From contig NZ_MLCQ01000003.1 in the NCBI RefSeq assembly GCF_001875725.1, positions 1 to 64,000 of the forward strand: DNA of 64,000 nt. Direction: 5' to 3'. This DNA is from Corynebacterium sp. NML140438. GTDB lineage: Bacteria; Actinomycetota; Actinomycetes; Mycobacteriales; Mycobacteriaceae. The translations under genes were made by a program, and so were the position numbers. The notes beneath the pieces are model-generated. The model had not been told where the DNA came from and ran no database searches. It was given only the letters and a program-made list of their open reading frames with translations. Within the stretch, counting starts at the first letter, position 1. Each line of letters starts with the position of its first letter. Of this stretch, positions 26,128 through 36,921 are shown in pieces.

Positions 26128-27457
26128 GTGGACATTAGAACCTCCATTAATACTCGGCGGATGAGCCCCTACCAGTGGCTCATCATTGCCGTCATTACCT
26201 ATTTGAACGCCCTTGACGGCTATGACCTTGTCGCAACCGCATTCGCGGCACCGCACCTGGCGGAGGAGTTCGCCATTGGCTCCTCCCTGCTGGGGTGGGT
26301 GCTCTCTGCGGCGCTGCTCGGCGTGGGTGCTCTCTGCGGCGATCTTCGGACCGGCTGGCGACCGATGGGGGCGTCGAAACGTGATTCTTGTGGCGCTGCT
26401 GATTGACACCGTGGGCCTGGTGCTGTCGGGCTTCGCGGGGAGCACCGCGGCGTTCATTGTGTGGCGTTTCGTCACCGGCGTGGGCGTGGGCGGTGTGCTC
26501 GCGTGCGTGACCGTGTTGGTCAGCGAATACGCAAACGACCGCTTCCGTGGCTTGGCGATGGCTATCTACGCGTCAGGCTACGGCATCGGTGCGACACTGT
26601 GTGGCGTGCTCGCATCCAAGGTTGTGGACACACACGGGTGGCAGTGGATCTTCTTCGCAGGCGCGACGCTGTCTGCTGTAGCGCTGGCGCTGGCCACCGC
26701 GCTGCTGCCTGAGTCGGTGGATGTGCTTGCGAGCCGCGGGGATGCCACGAGCGTCGAGCGCATCGCGCTCCGCATCGGGCATGGGGGAGCGGTGCTCCCA
26801 ACCCAGACGAGCGCCCCGACGTCCGCAGCAGGCGCCCTTCGAACGATTGTCTCCAAGGTATGGCTGCCGACGACCGTTCGAATCTGGATCGCATTCTCCC
26901 TGATCAGCTTCGGTTTCGCCTTTGCGAACAGTTGGACCCCCAAGTTGCTCAACGAGCTCGGGCTGTCAGCGCAGCAGGGTATCTTCGGCGGCATCATGAT
27001 TGCGTTCGGCGGCACGATCGGTTCGTTGATCTTCGGCCTGTTCACCACGCGCGTAGATGCTCGCGTGCTGCTCATCGCCTTCGCAATTGGTGGGGCGGGT
27101 GCCTTGGTAGCCTTCATTTTCTCCGCGGGCGCATCATTTGTTGCGTTCCCGTTCGGGGTGCTGGTCGGCATGTTGCTGAACGCGTGCGTCACCGGCATGT
27201 ACACGGTGACCCCTGCGTCCTACCCGACGCACCTGCGGGCTACCGGCGTCGGCGTGGCGCTGGCTGTTGGCCGGGTTGGGTCTGTGTGCGGCCCGCTGTT
27301 GATTGGTTACCTCGCCGAAGACGGCTTGGGGCCACGTGGGCTCTTCATCGTCGCGGCGTCCGTGTTCGTGCTGAGCGCGGTTGCCCTGGTGGGGTTGCGT
27401 GCCCCGGCGGCGAAGCCAGTCGTCGTGAAGGAGCCGGTGGAGGCGGTACGCGCTTAA
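26128..27457 (+). pseudogene. Frameshifted MFS transporter (aromatic-acid symporter type)
   Basis: The first frame (26128 to about 26340) gives LNALDGYDLVATAFAAPHL and helix 2. The protein then continues in the next frame with FGPAGDRWGRRN, the MFS loop 2-3 motif, on to 27457. Removing one base near 26341 rejoins the two halves into a 12-helix carrier of about 442 residues, like the AAHS family (aromatic acid:H+ symport). A 19-bp direct repeat (26295-26313 and 26323-26341), 28 bp apart, sits exactly at the break. It could be a real inactivating mutation or a sequencing error. An enol-lactonase-like hydrolase lies nearby. Confidence 0.85.
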
Positions 27458-28032
27458 GGGCAGTACGGGACCGCGTCGCGAACTGCGGCCGGTGCGGAGG
27501 CGAAGTCCTTGCGGTCCCAGCAGGCGTTACCCTCGTGCTCGCCGACGGGGTCGACGGAGGCCCACGAGTTGCCGTTGGAGGCCCAGAAATACTCCTGGCC
27601 GTTCGGCATCACCGTGCGGGCCCAGTCGCCGTCGCAGAAGGTACTGTACTCGTCGCTCGCGGACTGCTGGCCCTGCTTCGGCCACGCACACGCCGCGCCG
27701 TGTTGCGGGGCAGGCTCCGCAGGCTGTGCCGCTGCGGGCTCATCATCGCGGCTGCTATCCGAGGAGCTCGTCTTCTTCGAGGAGCTTGATGAGCTCGATG
27801 AGCTGGAGCTCTTCTTCGACGTGCTCGTTGAGGTCTTCGTCGAAGTGGAGGTCTCGGTTTCGGTCGCGTCCTCGTCATCGTCCTCGTCGGGCGTCGGGCT
27901 TGTCGACGTCTCCTTCGCCGGGAACGTCACGTGCGGCTCCGCCAAGCGATCCTCCGGCGACGAATTACATCCGGCCAGCAGCGTCGTGCACGTCAAAAGT
28001 GCGGCAAGCACAAGTTTGGGCCGGGTGTTCAT
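27454..28032 (-). CDS. Lipoprotein with Ser/Thr-rich spacer
   Basis: A 192-residue exported lipoprotein. The signal peptide ends in the lipobox LAGC (about 19-22), so Cys22 would be lipidated. A Thr/Ser/Glu then poly-Ser spacer (about 45-100, with a run of 11 Ser) leads to a compact Cys-containing C-terminal domain (CAWPKQGQQ, STFCDGDWARTVMPNG, ACWDRKDF, VPYCP). The domain resembles C-terminal modules seen in other corynebacterial cell-surface proteins; its function is unknown. It overlaps the MFS gene end by 4 bp, convergently. Confidence 0.75.
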   Translation of the reverse strand: MNTRPKLVLAALLTCTTLLAGCNSSPEDRLAEPHVTFPAKETSTSPTPDEDDDEDATETETSTSTKTSTSTSKKSSSSSSSSSSSKKTSSSDSSRDDEPAAAQPAEPAPQHGAACAWPKQGQQSASDEYSTFCDGDWARTVMPNGQEYFWASNGNSWASVDPVGEHEGNACWDRKDFASAPAAVRDAVPYCP

Positions 28033-28083
28033 CACTGGGGATCCTTTCTGACAGACTTCTGCGTCTAGCGTAGCCGACAAATC

Positions 28084-28854
28084 TTAGCCCAAAAACTTCA
28101 GCAGCGCTGCATTGAAGGGCGCGGGGTTCTCAATGGGCACCTGGTGCGAGCCTGGTTCGATGACCACGGACTCCACAGGACCGGCAACACCGTCGGCGAT
28201 TTCGGCGAGCTTGTCCGGGCCGGTGCCGGCGTCACCGGTGGCCGCGATGGTCAGTACCGGGCAGGTGATCTGGTCAAGGTGGGAGGCGAAGTCCCACTTC
28301 GCCAGGGCGTCGCCGTTTTGGGCGTATCCCTCGGGGTCGATGGCGCTGACCATGTCGTGGATGCGCTGGACTTCCCCTGGGTGGGCGTCGATAAATTCGG
28401 GGGTGAACCAGTTCGGGATCAGCATGTCGGCGATGGGACCCATGCCTTCCTCGCGCGCGATGCGGGTGCGCTCGTCCCACTGGTCGTTTCCGCCGAGGTA
28501 GGTTGCGGTGCAGGCGAAGACCGCCTTGTCGACGCGCCCGCTATACGCCGCGAGCCACTGTGCGATGGCGCCGCCGAGCGAAAGCCCGACCACGCTGAAG
28601 CGGTCAACGCCTTCGCGGTTGAGTGCCTGCAGAATGTCTTGTGCGAGCAGTTTCACGGTCGCGGTGCCGGGCGCTGCCTCAGCTACCTCGGAGCCGCCGT
28701 GGCCGCGGTGATCGACGGCGATGACCCGGTGGTGCTTCGCCAGCTCAGGGATCTGCTTCGACCAGGACTCGTGCGTCGTCGCGATGGAAGAGAGCAGCAC
28801 GACGGTGCTGGTGTTGTCTTTATTGCCGTATTCCACTGTATGTATATGCGTCAT
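28084..28854 (-). CDS. Alpha/beta hydrolase, enol-lactonase-like
   Basis: A 256-residue hydrolase. The nucleophile elbow is VVGLSLGG (Ser of GLSLGG), a DHRGHGGS segment follows strand 4, and GSHQVPIENP near the C-terminus holds the catalytic His. It resembles 3-oxoadipate enol-lactonase (PcaD) and related esterases. The presence of an aromatic-acid-type transporter next door supports a catabolic role, but no other pathway genes are here. It is divergent from clpX. ATG 28854 follows GGGGTG; the longer form from 28884 is less likely. Confidence 0.8.
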   Translation of the reverse strand: MTHIHTVEYGNKDNTSTVVLLSSIATTHESWSKQIPELAKHHRVIAVDHRGHGGSEVAEAAPGTATVKLLAQDILQALNREGVDRFSVVGLSLGGAIAQWLAAYSGRVDKAVFACTATYLGGNDQWDERTRIAREEGMGPIADMLIPNWFTPEFIDAHPGEVQRIHDMVSAIDPEGYAQNGDALAKWDFASHLDQITCPVLTIAATGDAGTGPDKLAEIADGVAGPVESVVIEPGSHQVPIENPAPFNAALLKFLG

Positions 28855-28970
28855 GCACCCCATTGTGCCTCGAACAGCGAACATGTGCGAGAGTGTGCGA
28901 GTTTGACGTACCAGCTAAGCTCTAAGATCAACCCTTAGGCGAGACGAAGAAGTTGGAGTCCAACGCATCT

Positions 28971-30248
28971 ATGGCAACATCCCAAAACACCTCAAACCTG
29001 TTGAAGTGCTCCTTTTGTGGCAAGACGCAGAAGCAGGTTCGCAAACTCATTGCTGGTGGCGGAGTCTACATCTGCGATGAGTGCATCGAGCTGTGCAACG
29101 AAATTATTGAGGAGGAGCTCGGCGGGGCGCAGTCTGAGCAGGATGTAGCGGCGGATCGCCTGCCGAAGCCGAGCGAGATCACCACGTTCCTGGACCAGTA
29201 CGTCATCGGGCAGGATGCGGCGAAGCGCACGCTCGCGGTGGCGGTGTACAACCACTACAAGCGCATCCGCGCCGAGTCCGAGAATGTGACGAACCGGAAG
29301 CGCGATGAAGAAGTAGAGATCGCCAAGTCGAACATCTTGCTGCTTGGCCCGACGGGCTCGGGCAAGACGTACCTGGCACAGTCGCTCGCCAGGATGCTCA
29401 ACGTGCCGTTCGCCATTGCCGACGCCACCAGCCTCACCGAGGCCGGATATGTCGGAGAGGACGTCGAAAACATTCTGCTGAAGCTGCTGCAGGCGGCCGA
29501 CTTCGACGTCAACCGGGCGCAGCACGGCATTATCTACGTCGACGAGGTGGACAAGATTTCGCGCAAGTCCGAGAACCCGTCGATTACCCGCGATGTTTCC
29601 GGCGAGGGCGTGCAACAAGCGCTACTGAAAATCCTGGAGGGCACCGTCGCGTCCGTGCCACCGCAGGGAGGGCGGAAGCACCCGAACCAGGAGTTCATCC
29701 AGATCGATACGACGAACATCCTGTTCATCGTCGCCGGTGCGTTCGCGGGGCTGGATAAGGTGATCGCGGAGCGCGTCGGCAAGAAGGGCATCGGCTTCGG
29801 GGCGGAAATCGACTCGAAGCAGGAACGCGACGAGGCTAACATGCTGGCAAAGGTGCAGCCGGGGGACCTGGTGAAGTTCGGCCTGATTCCTGAGTTCATT
29901 GGGCGCCTGCCGATCATCGCGAACGTTGAAAACCTTGACCGCGAGGCGATGGTGCGCGTGCTTACCGAGCCGAAGAACTCCCTGGTCAAGCAGTACAGTC
30001 GCCTCTTTTTGATGGACGGCGCCGAGCTCACGCTCACCGAGGACGCGCTCAAGGAGATCGCGGACCGCGCCGCCGAGCGCAACACCGGCGCCCGCGGCCT
30101 GCGCGCCATCATGGAGGAAGTGCTCGTACCCATCATGTACGACCTGCCTGATCGCGAGAACGTCAGCGAAGTCGTCATTAACGGCGACGTGGTGCGTGGC
30201 ACCGCTGAGCCACAGTTCGTGGAAGAAGAGGGGCAGCGCTCGGCGTAG
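28971..30248 (+). CDS. clpX: ClpX, unfoldase subunit of Clp protease
   Basis: A 425-residue AAA+ unfoldase. The N-terminal zinc domain has CSFCGK and CDECIELC (about 13-40). Walker A is GPTGSGKT, Walker B is IIYVDEVDK, and RNTGARGLR is the sensor 2 region. It feeds substrates to ClpP1P2. ATG 28971 was chosen; TTG at 28953 would add six residues. Three genes unrelated to proteolysis separate it from clpP2. Confidence 0.96.
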   Translation: MATSQNTSNLLKCSFCGKTQKQVRKLIAGGGVYICDECIELCNEIIEEELGGAQSEQDVAADRLPKPSEITTFLDQYVIGQDAAKRTLAVAVYNHYKRIRAESENVTNRKRDEEVEIAKSNILLLGPTGSGKTYLAQSLARMLNVPFAIADATSLTEAGYVGEDVENILLKLLQAADFDVNRAQHGIIYVDEVDKISRKSENPSITRDVSGEGVQQALLKILEGTVASVPPQGGRKHPNQEFIQIDTTNILFIVAGAFAGLDKVIAERVGKKGIGFGAEIDSKQERDEANMLAKVQPGDLVKFGLIPEFIGRLPIIANVENLDREAMVRVLTEPKNSLVKQYSRLFLMDGAELTLTEDALKEIADRAAERNTGARGLRAIMEEVLVPIMYDLPDRENVSEVVINGDVVRGTAEPQFVEEEGQRSA

Positions 30249-30264
30249 GTTCGCCTCGTCGCAG

Positions 30265-31014
30265 CTAGTAGATGTCGTAGAGGTCGTCGCTGGTGCCGGT
30301 GCCTTCGCTGGCTAGCGGTGCGGCGGCCTCGAGGTAGCTTTCGTAGCCCGACGGCGCCAGGTTGGACGTCAAAAACGCCAGCACACTATCGATCACCATG
30401 CGCCGCATCCCCTCGACGTTACGAGGCTCGTCGAGGTCTAAGTGAGAAGTGATTATCGACGCCGCGTTGCCCGACATCCGCAGCGTGCTCAGCGCGGTGA
30501 GCAGCGCGAGGACGTCGTCTGCTGAGATGCCAGGGCGGAACGCGCCGGCGTCTTGGCCCACGAGTAGGAGGCGCTCAACGTGGAGCGTGATCTCGCTGCG
30601 ACCGTGCACAATGTCTGCCGAGGCATCCTCGATGACCGGCTCCAGCTGTTCACGAATTAACAGCTGGACGGCTTCGGGGTTGTCCTGGAATGAGTGGAAC
30701 ATGGCGTCCACGAAGCGGCGCATGCCGTCAACCGGGACGGCATACGAACGCTGCAGTACTTCCTCGGGGAGTGCCAAGCGCTCGAGTGCGCGCCTGATCG
30801 CTTTTGCGTAGAGGCCCTTCTTATCGCCGAAATGGTAATGGATCATCCGCTTCGACATCCCCGTTTCCTTCGCGATGGCGCCCAGTTTGGTTTGGGAGAA
30901 GCCACCACGCGCGAACATGTCGAGCGCGATGTCGACGACACTGTCGATTTCCGCGTTGATATCAGGCTCCGGCGTTTTGATGCTCGCCGAGGTGGGGTCG
31001 GTGGGGAAGTCCAT
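30265..31014 (-). CDS. TetR-family regulator
   Basis: A 249-residue regulator. The TetR_N helix-turn-helix (about 28-75) reads GGFSQTKLGAIAKETGMSKRMIHYHFGDKKGLY. The C-terminal ligand domain is helical, and there is an acidic tail. It is divergent from mdh with a 241-bp gap that contains GGTAGT/ACTACC at the mdh promoter, so it may control mdh or itself. The ligand is unknown. Confidence 0.88.
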   Translation of the reverse strand: MDFPTDPTSASIKTPEPDINAEIDSVVDIALDMFARGGFSQTKLGAIAKETGMSKRMIHYHFGDKKGLYAKAIRRALERLALPEEVLQRSYAVPVDGMRRFVDAMFHSFQDNPEAVQLLIREQLEPVIEDASADIVHGRSEITLHVERLLLVGQDAGAFRPGISADDVLALLTALSTLRMSGNAASIITSHLDLDEPRNVEGMRRMVIDSVLAFLTSNLAPSGYESYLEAAAPLASEGTGTSDDLYDIY

Positions 31015-31184
31015 CGTTGTATCCGCTCCTGATTCGCTGGAAGTGCGTGACTACTGGCCTATTGGTGTCATCTACTTTCCACTATGATGCCACCATTTAT
31101 GAACTCGTACGCCGTAAAACGGGGATTTGTCTGGCGCAACATGCGTTTTAGACCTAAAAGGGGGAGGGTATGCACGATTTCGGG

Positions 31185-31213
31185 GGTAGTGTGTCACTTG
31201 TACTACCTATACT
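31185..31213 (+). promoter_or_regulatory. mdh promoter with overlapping inverted repeat
   Basis: TATACT (31208-31213) is a good -10, 42 nt before mdh. GGTAGT-N11-ACTACC (31185-31207) ends directly before it and covers the -35 area. A second repeat, TAAAACG-N22-CGTTTTA, lies at 31115-31150. These are suitable operator positions for the divergent TetR regulator. No experimental support. Confidence 0.45.
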
Positions 31214-31240
31214 TTGAATGTCAGATACCGCACTCTATAG

Positions 31241-32242
<1,002 letters not shown>

Positions 32243-32270
32243 CCGGTCGCGCCTACCGGAGGTTGATGGC

Positions 32271-32276
32271 TAAGAT
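32271..32276 (+). promoter_or_regulatory. -10 element for leaderless valS
   Basis: TAAGAT ends 8 nt before the valS GTG, and no Shine-Dalgarno is present. Transcription should begin at or next to the start codon. Confidence 0.5.
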
Positions 32277-32284
32277 AGTCAACC

Positions 32285-34993
32285 GTGACTGACGCGACTG
32301 AACATTTGGTAGGCAAGAACCGAGCCGATGCGCTCCCGAAGTCTTGGGAGCCCGGCGAACACGAGCAGGCTTTGTACGAGGGCTGGGTGGAGAAGGGATA
32401 CTTCACCGCCGACGCTTCCTCGGACAAGCCTGCTTATTCTGTGGTGCTGCCCCCGCCGAATGTGACGGGGCAGCTGCACATGGGCCACGCCCTGGACCAC
32501 ACGCTCATTGATGTTATGGTGCGCCGCAAGCGCATGCAGGGCTACGAGGTGTTGTGGTTGCCGGGTATGGACCACGCGGGCATCGCTACGCAGACGAAGG
32601 TCGAGGCGAAGCTGAAGGCCGAGGAAGGCAAGGACCGCTACGACTATGGCCGCGAAGAGTTCGTGGACAAGGTGTGGGAGTGGAAGCACCAGTACGGCGG
32701 CACGATTACCACGCAGATGCGGGCTATCGGTGACTCCGTCGACTGGTCGCGTGAGCGCTTCACCCTTGACGACGGCCTCTCGCGCGCAGTGCAGACCATC
32801 TTTAAGCAGCTGTATGACGCCGGAATGATCTACCGCGACTACCGCCTGGTGAACTGGTCGCCGGTCCTAGAGACCGCGGTGTCCGACATTGAGGTCGTTT
32901 ATAAGGACGTTGAGGGCGAGTTCGTCTCCATCCGTTACGGCTCGCTCAACGACGACGAGCCGCACCTGGTCGTTGCCACGACCCGTGTTGAGACCATGCT
33001 TGGCGACGTCGCTATTGCCGTCCACCCGGACGACGAGCGCTACACGGACCTGGTTGGCCAGGAGTTCGACCACCCGTTCCGCGATGACCTGAAGATTCAG
33101 GTGATTGCCGACGATTACGTCGATATGGAACTGGGCACCGGCGCGGTGAAGATCACGCCTGCGCACGACCCGAACGACTACGAGATGGGCTTGCGTCACA
33201 ACCTGGACATGCCGATCATCATGGACGAGACCGGCCACATCGCCGATACCGGCACCAAGTTTGACGGTATGAGCCGCGAAGAGGCGCGCGTGGCGGTGCG
33301 CGAGGCGCTGGCGGAGCAGGGGCGCATCGTCAAGGAGGTGCGCCCGTACGTGCACTCGGTGGGCCACTCGGAGCGCTCCGGTGAACCGATTGAGCCACGC
33401 CTGAGCCTGCAGTGGTTCGTCAAGGTTGAAGAGCTGGCGAAGATGTCCGGCGATGCGATCCGCAACGGCGATACGAAGATTCACCCGGCATCGATGGAGA
33501 AGCGCTACTTCGACTGGGTGGACAACATGCACGACTGGACGATTTCGCGCCAGCTGTGGTGGGGCCACCGTATTCCGATCTGGTACGGGCCGAATGACGA
33601 AGTGGTCTGCGTCGGCCCCGACGAGGAGCCGCCGACTGGCTACACGCAGGATCCGGACGTGTTGGACACCTGGTTCTCCTCTGCGCTGTGGCCGTTCTCG
33701 ACGCTCGGCTGGCCGGAGAAGACCCCGGATCTGGAGAAGTTCTATCCGACGTCCGTGCTGGTGACGGCCTACGACATCTTGTTCTTCTGGGTCGCACGCA
33801 TGATGATGTTCGGCACTTTTGCTGGGAAGAACACCCCGGAGATTCTCGGCGAGGGCAACGATGGCCGCCCGATCATCCCGTTCACGGACCTGTACCTGCA
33901 CGGCCTGGTTCGCGACGAGAAGGGCCGCAAGATGTCGAAGTCCCTGGGCAACGGTATCGACCCGATGGATTGGGTGGAGCGCTACGGTGCTGACGCGCTG
34001 CGCTTCGCACTTGCTCGTGGCGCGAACCCGGGCGTGGACCTGCCGATTGGTGAGGACAACGCAACCTCCGCACGCAACTTCGCCACCAAGCTGTACAACG
34101 CGACGCGCTTCGCCCTGATGAACGGCGCGGCCGTCGGCCCGCTCCCGGCACGCGAAGAGCTCACGGATGCCGACCGCTGGATCCTGGACCGCGCCGAGGA
34201 AGTCCGGGCGAAGGTTGACGCCTACCTAGACGACTACCAGTTCGCGAAGGCAAACGAGGACCTCTACCACTTCGCGTGGGACGAACTGTGCGACTGGTAC
34301 CTGGAGATCGCAAAAACCCAGATCCCGCGCGAGGGCGAGACTGCGCAGGGCCGGAACACGCAGATCGTGCTCGGCCGCGTGCTCGACGTGGTGCTGCGCC
34401 TGCTGCACCCGACCATGCCGTTCATCACCGAGGTCCTGTGGACCGCGTTGACGCAGCAGCCTTCGATTACGCAGGCCCCGTGGCCGACTGCGGAGGACAC
34501 CAACGGTGGCGTCGATACGGATGATGTGGCGCGCCGCAGGATCCAGGACTCCATCAAGCTCATCACCGAGCTGCGCCGCTTCCGCGCGGACCAGGGCGTG
34601 AAGCCGAACCAGAAGGTGCCGGCGAAGCTCGACTTTGCCAAGGCGGACCTGGCTGGCCTTGAGAACGTCATCCGCGATATCGCGCGGGTAGAGGCGCCTG
34701 CTGAGGGCTTTGCGGCGTCGGCAAGCATTGAGATGCGCCTGAGCCAGGCGACGCTTGACGTGGCGCTGGATACCTCCGGCACTGTCGATGTTGCTGCCGA
34801 GCGCAAGCGCCTGGAGAAAGAACTCGCGGCGGCGCAGAAGGAGCTCGACACCACTGGCCGTCAGCTCGGCAACGAGCAGTTCCTGGCCAACGCGCCGGAG
34901 CAGGTTGTCGAGAAGATTAAGGTGCGCCAGCAGGTCGCGAAGGAAGAATTCGCACGTGTGACGGCGCGCCTGGAACAGCTGCCGGAGGCGTAG
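32285..34993 (+). CDS. valS: Valyl-tRNA synthetase
   Basis: A 902-residue class Ia synthetase that charges tRNA-Val. [14 protein letters not shown] (HIGH) is near residue 55, the editing domain lies at about 190-340, and [11 protein letters not shown] is the KMSKS loop. A C-terminal coiled coil (about 835-900: [20 protein letters not shown]) closes the protein. The start is GTG, probably leaderless. The stop abuts the folC ATG directly. Confidence 0.96.
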   Translation: MTDATEHLVGKNRADALPKSWEPGEHEQALYEGWVEKGYFTADASSDKPAYSVVLPPPNVTGQLHMGHALDHTLIDVMVRRKRMQGYEVLWLPGMDHAGIATQTKVEAKLKAEEGKDRYDYGREEFVDKVWEWKHQYGGTITTQMRAIGDSVDWSRERFTLDDGLSRAVQTIFKQLYDAGMIYRDYRLVNWSPVLETAVSDIEVVYKDVEGEFVSIRYGSLNDDEPHLVVATTRVETMLGDVAIAVHPDDERYTDLVGQEFDHPFRDDLKIQVIADDYVDMELGTGAVKITPAHDPNDYEMGLRHNLDMPIIMDETGHIADTGTKFDGMSREEARVAVREALAEQGRIVKEVRPYVHSVGHSERSGEPIEPRLSLQWFVKVEELAKMSGDAIRNGDTKIHPASMEKRYFDWVDNMHDWTISRQLWWGHRIPIWYGPNDEVVCVGPDEEPPTGYTQDPDVLDTWFSSALWPFSTLGWPEKTPDLEKFYPTSVLVTAYDILFFWVARMMMFGTFAGKNTPEILGEGNDGRPIIPFTDLYLHGLVRDEKGRKMSKSLGNGIDPMDWVERYGADALRFALARGANPGVDLPIGEDNATSARNFATKLYNATRFALMNGAAVGPLPAREELTDADRWILDRAEEVRAKVDAYLDDYQFAKANEDLYHFAWDELCDWYLEIAKTQIPREGETAQGRNTQIVLGRVLDVVLRLLHPTMPFITEVLWTALTQQPSITQAPWPTAEDTNGGVDTDDVARRRIQDSIKLITELRRFRADQGVKPNQKVPAKLDFAKADLAGLENVIRDIARVEAPAEGFAASASIEMRLSQATLDVALDTSGTVDVAAERKRLEKELAAAQKELDTTGRQLGNEQFLANAPEQVVEKIKVRQQVAKEEFARVTARLEQLPEA

Positions 34994-36490
34994 ATGGCGG
35001 ACAATGCTGACCTGCCGGAGCTTCCGGAGCTGCCAGAGCAGTTCGACATCTCCGTTGAGGAGTCCGGGCTGCGCCTAAACCTGGGCGCGCCGCAGACGGA
35101 GGACACGGAAGACACCGTCGCGCGCGAGGTCATGCCCGAAGATCTTGCAGCGCTGCGCGAAGTCCAGCGGGAGCTCGAGGAACGCTGGGGCGAAACCCAG
35201 ATCGACCCGACGCTGGAGCGCGTCGACTATGTGATGGACCTGCTGGGCTCCCCGCAACGTTCCTTCAAGGCGATTCACGTCGCGGGGACGAACGGGAAGA
35301 CGTCGACAACCCGGATGATCGAGTCGCTGCTGCGCAGCCTCGGGCACCGGGTAGGGCGTACGACGAGCCCTCACCTGCAGCTGATCACCGAGCGGATCGG
35401 GATCGACGGCCAGCCGATCCACCCCGCGGACTTCGTACGCATCTACGAGGAGATCCAGCCCTACCTCGCGATGGCCGACGATCACTTCGGCCAGCCACTG
35501 AGCTTCTTCGAAGCCATGGTGTGTATCGCGTACGCCGCGTTTGCCGACGCCCCGGTGGACATCGCCGTGGTGGAAGTCGGCATGGGTGGCCGCTGGGACG
35601 CGACCAACGTGATTGAGGCAGACGTCAACGTCATCATGCCGATCGGCATTGACCACACGCAGTACCTCGGCGACACGATCGAGCAGATTGCGGGCGAGAA
35701 GGCTGGCATCATCACGAACCCGAACTCCGTCACGGTGATTGCGGACCAGCAGCCGGAAGCCATGCGGGTGGTGCTGGAGCAGACCGTGAAGGTCGGTAGC
35801 GCGGTGGCGCGCCTTGGCTCCGAGTTCGGCGTCGAGGAAGCCGGGGTGGCCGTCGGCGGACAGCAGCTGCGTCTGCGCGGGCTTGCTGGCAGCTACGAGG
35901 ACGTCTTCCTGCCGCTGTCCGGCCCGCACCAGGCGCGCAACGCGGCCGTTGCGCTCGCGGCTGTTGAGGCGTTCCACGGCGCGCACGCGGAGCACCCACT
36001 CAACATAGATGCGGTGCGAGAAGGCTTCGCGGCAGTGCGCTCGCCAGGCAGGCTTGAGCGAGTGCGCGCAACGCCCACCACGTTTATCGATGCCACCCAC
36101 AATCCACACGGCGCAACTGCCCTCGCGGAGGCGCTGCAGCACGACTTCGACTTCACCCGCCTCATCGGCGTACTGGGCATCCTTGGCGACAAGGACGCCG
36201 CCGGCATCTTCCAGGCGCTGGAACCGGCGCTGACGGAAGTGGTCATCGCGCAGAACTCCTCGCCGCGCGCGATGGAGGCCGAGGATCTCGCCGAGATCGC
36301 CCGCTCCATCTTCGGTGACGAGCGCGTACACGTGCAGCCGCACTTGCCGTCGGCCTATGAGCTGGCCGTGGAGCTGGCCGAGGACGCACTGGCGGAGGTT
36401 GGCGTGCAGTCGGGTTCCGGCGTGATCATCACCGGTTCGGTCGTGACCGCGGGGGAGGCCCGCACCATGTTTGGAAAGGACCCAGAGTGA
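34994..36490 (+). CDS. folC: Dihydrofolate / folylpolyglutamate synthase
   Basis: A 498-residue Mur-ligase-fold enzyme adding glutamate to folates. VAGTNGKTSTTRMIESLL is the ATP loop, TSPHLQLITERI the following motif, VVEVGMGGRWDATNV the Mg/substrate region, and ATHNPHGA belongs to the C-terminal domain. The first 45 residues are an acidic extension outside the conserved core. It starts with no gap after valS and overlaps the DUF4233 gene by 4 bp. Confidence 0.94.
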   Translation: MADNADLPELPELPEQFDISVEESGLRLNLGAPQTEDTEDTVAREVMPEDLAALREVQRELEERWGETQIDPTLERVDYVMDLLGSPQRSFKAIHVAGTNGKTSTTRMIESLLRSLGHRVGRTTSPHLQLITERIGIDGQPIHPADFVRIYEEIQPYLAMADDHFGQPLSFFEAMVCIAYAAFADAPVDIAVVEVGMGGRWDATNVIEADVNVIMPIGIDHTQYLGDTIEQIAGEKAGIITNPNSVTVIADQQPEAMRVVLEQTVKVGSAVARLGSEFGVEEAGVAVGGQQLRLRGLAGSYEDVFLPLSGPHQARNAAVALAAVEAFHGAHAEHPLNIDAVREGFAAVRSPGRLERVRATPTTFIDATHNPHGATALAEALQHDFDFTRLIGVLGILGDKDAAGIFQALEPALTEVVIAQNSSPRAMEAEDLAEIARSIFGDERVHVQPHLPSAYELAVELAEDALAEVGVQSGSGVIITGSVVTAGEARTMFGKDPE

Positions 36491-36921
36491 GCAGAGAGAA
36501 ACGCCAAACGCCGATCAGCCCGCTCGGGCTCGGGCACGAGCCGGTCAAGGATCCGATCGCTGGATTGCGCGGGGTGCTCTCCGGCACGCTGCTCATGGAG
36601 TCGATCACCGTGCTGCTCATCCTGCTCGTGATTCTTAAAGTCGACGGTGGCGCCTACTGGACCACGTTCAACTGGGTCTACATCACGGTCATTGGCGTTG
36701 CGCACGCGGTGATGGCGTTCGCGCAGAAGGTGCCGGGCGCGATGTGGATCAACCTGGCTCTGCAGGTTCCGCTTATCTTCGGGTTCTTCGTCCACTGGTC
36801 GGTCACGGTGGTGGGCCTGATGTTCGGCCTGGTGTGGTTCTTCATCGTGAAACTGCGCTCGGAGATCGTCCAGCGCATGCGCGGTGGCTACCTGACCACG
36901 CAGCACCTGGACGCCGACTAG
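36487..36921 (+). CDS. DUF4233 membrane protein
   Basis: A 144-residue protein with about four membrane helices (PIAGLRGVLSGTLLMESITVLLI, VYITVIGVAHAVMAFA and two more). This family regularly follows folC in actinobacteria. No function is known. GTG overlaps the folC stop (GTGA). The end overlaps the acyl-CoA ligase gene, on the opposite strand, by 4 bp. Confidence 0.85.
   Translation: MSREKRQTPISPLGLGHEPVKDPIAGLRGVLSGTLLMESITVLLILLVILKVDGGAYWTTFNWVYITVIGVAHAVMAFAQKVPGAMWINLALQVPLIFGFFVHWSVTVVGLMFGLVWFFIVKLRSEIVQRMRGGYLTTQHLDAD

Noticed and set aside
28879..28888. GAACATGTGC, near a LexA/SOS box
   Set aside because: One half-site is good but the other is off, and the neighbours (hydrolase, clpX) are not typical SOS genes.
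31170..31217. 15-codon ORF before mdh (MHDFGGSVSLVLPIL)
   Set aside because: It overlaps the mdh promoter -10, and the purine-rich stretch is too close to the ATG.
32243..32284. Possible T-box or attenuator before valS
   Set aside because: Only 42 bp separate mdh and valS, too short for a T-box leader, and a -10 lies right before the start.
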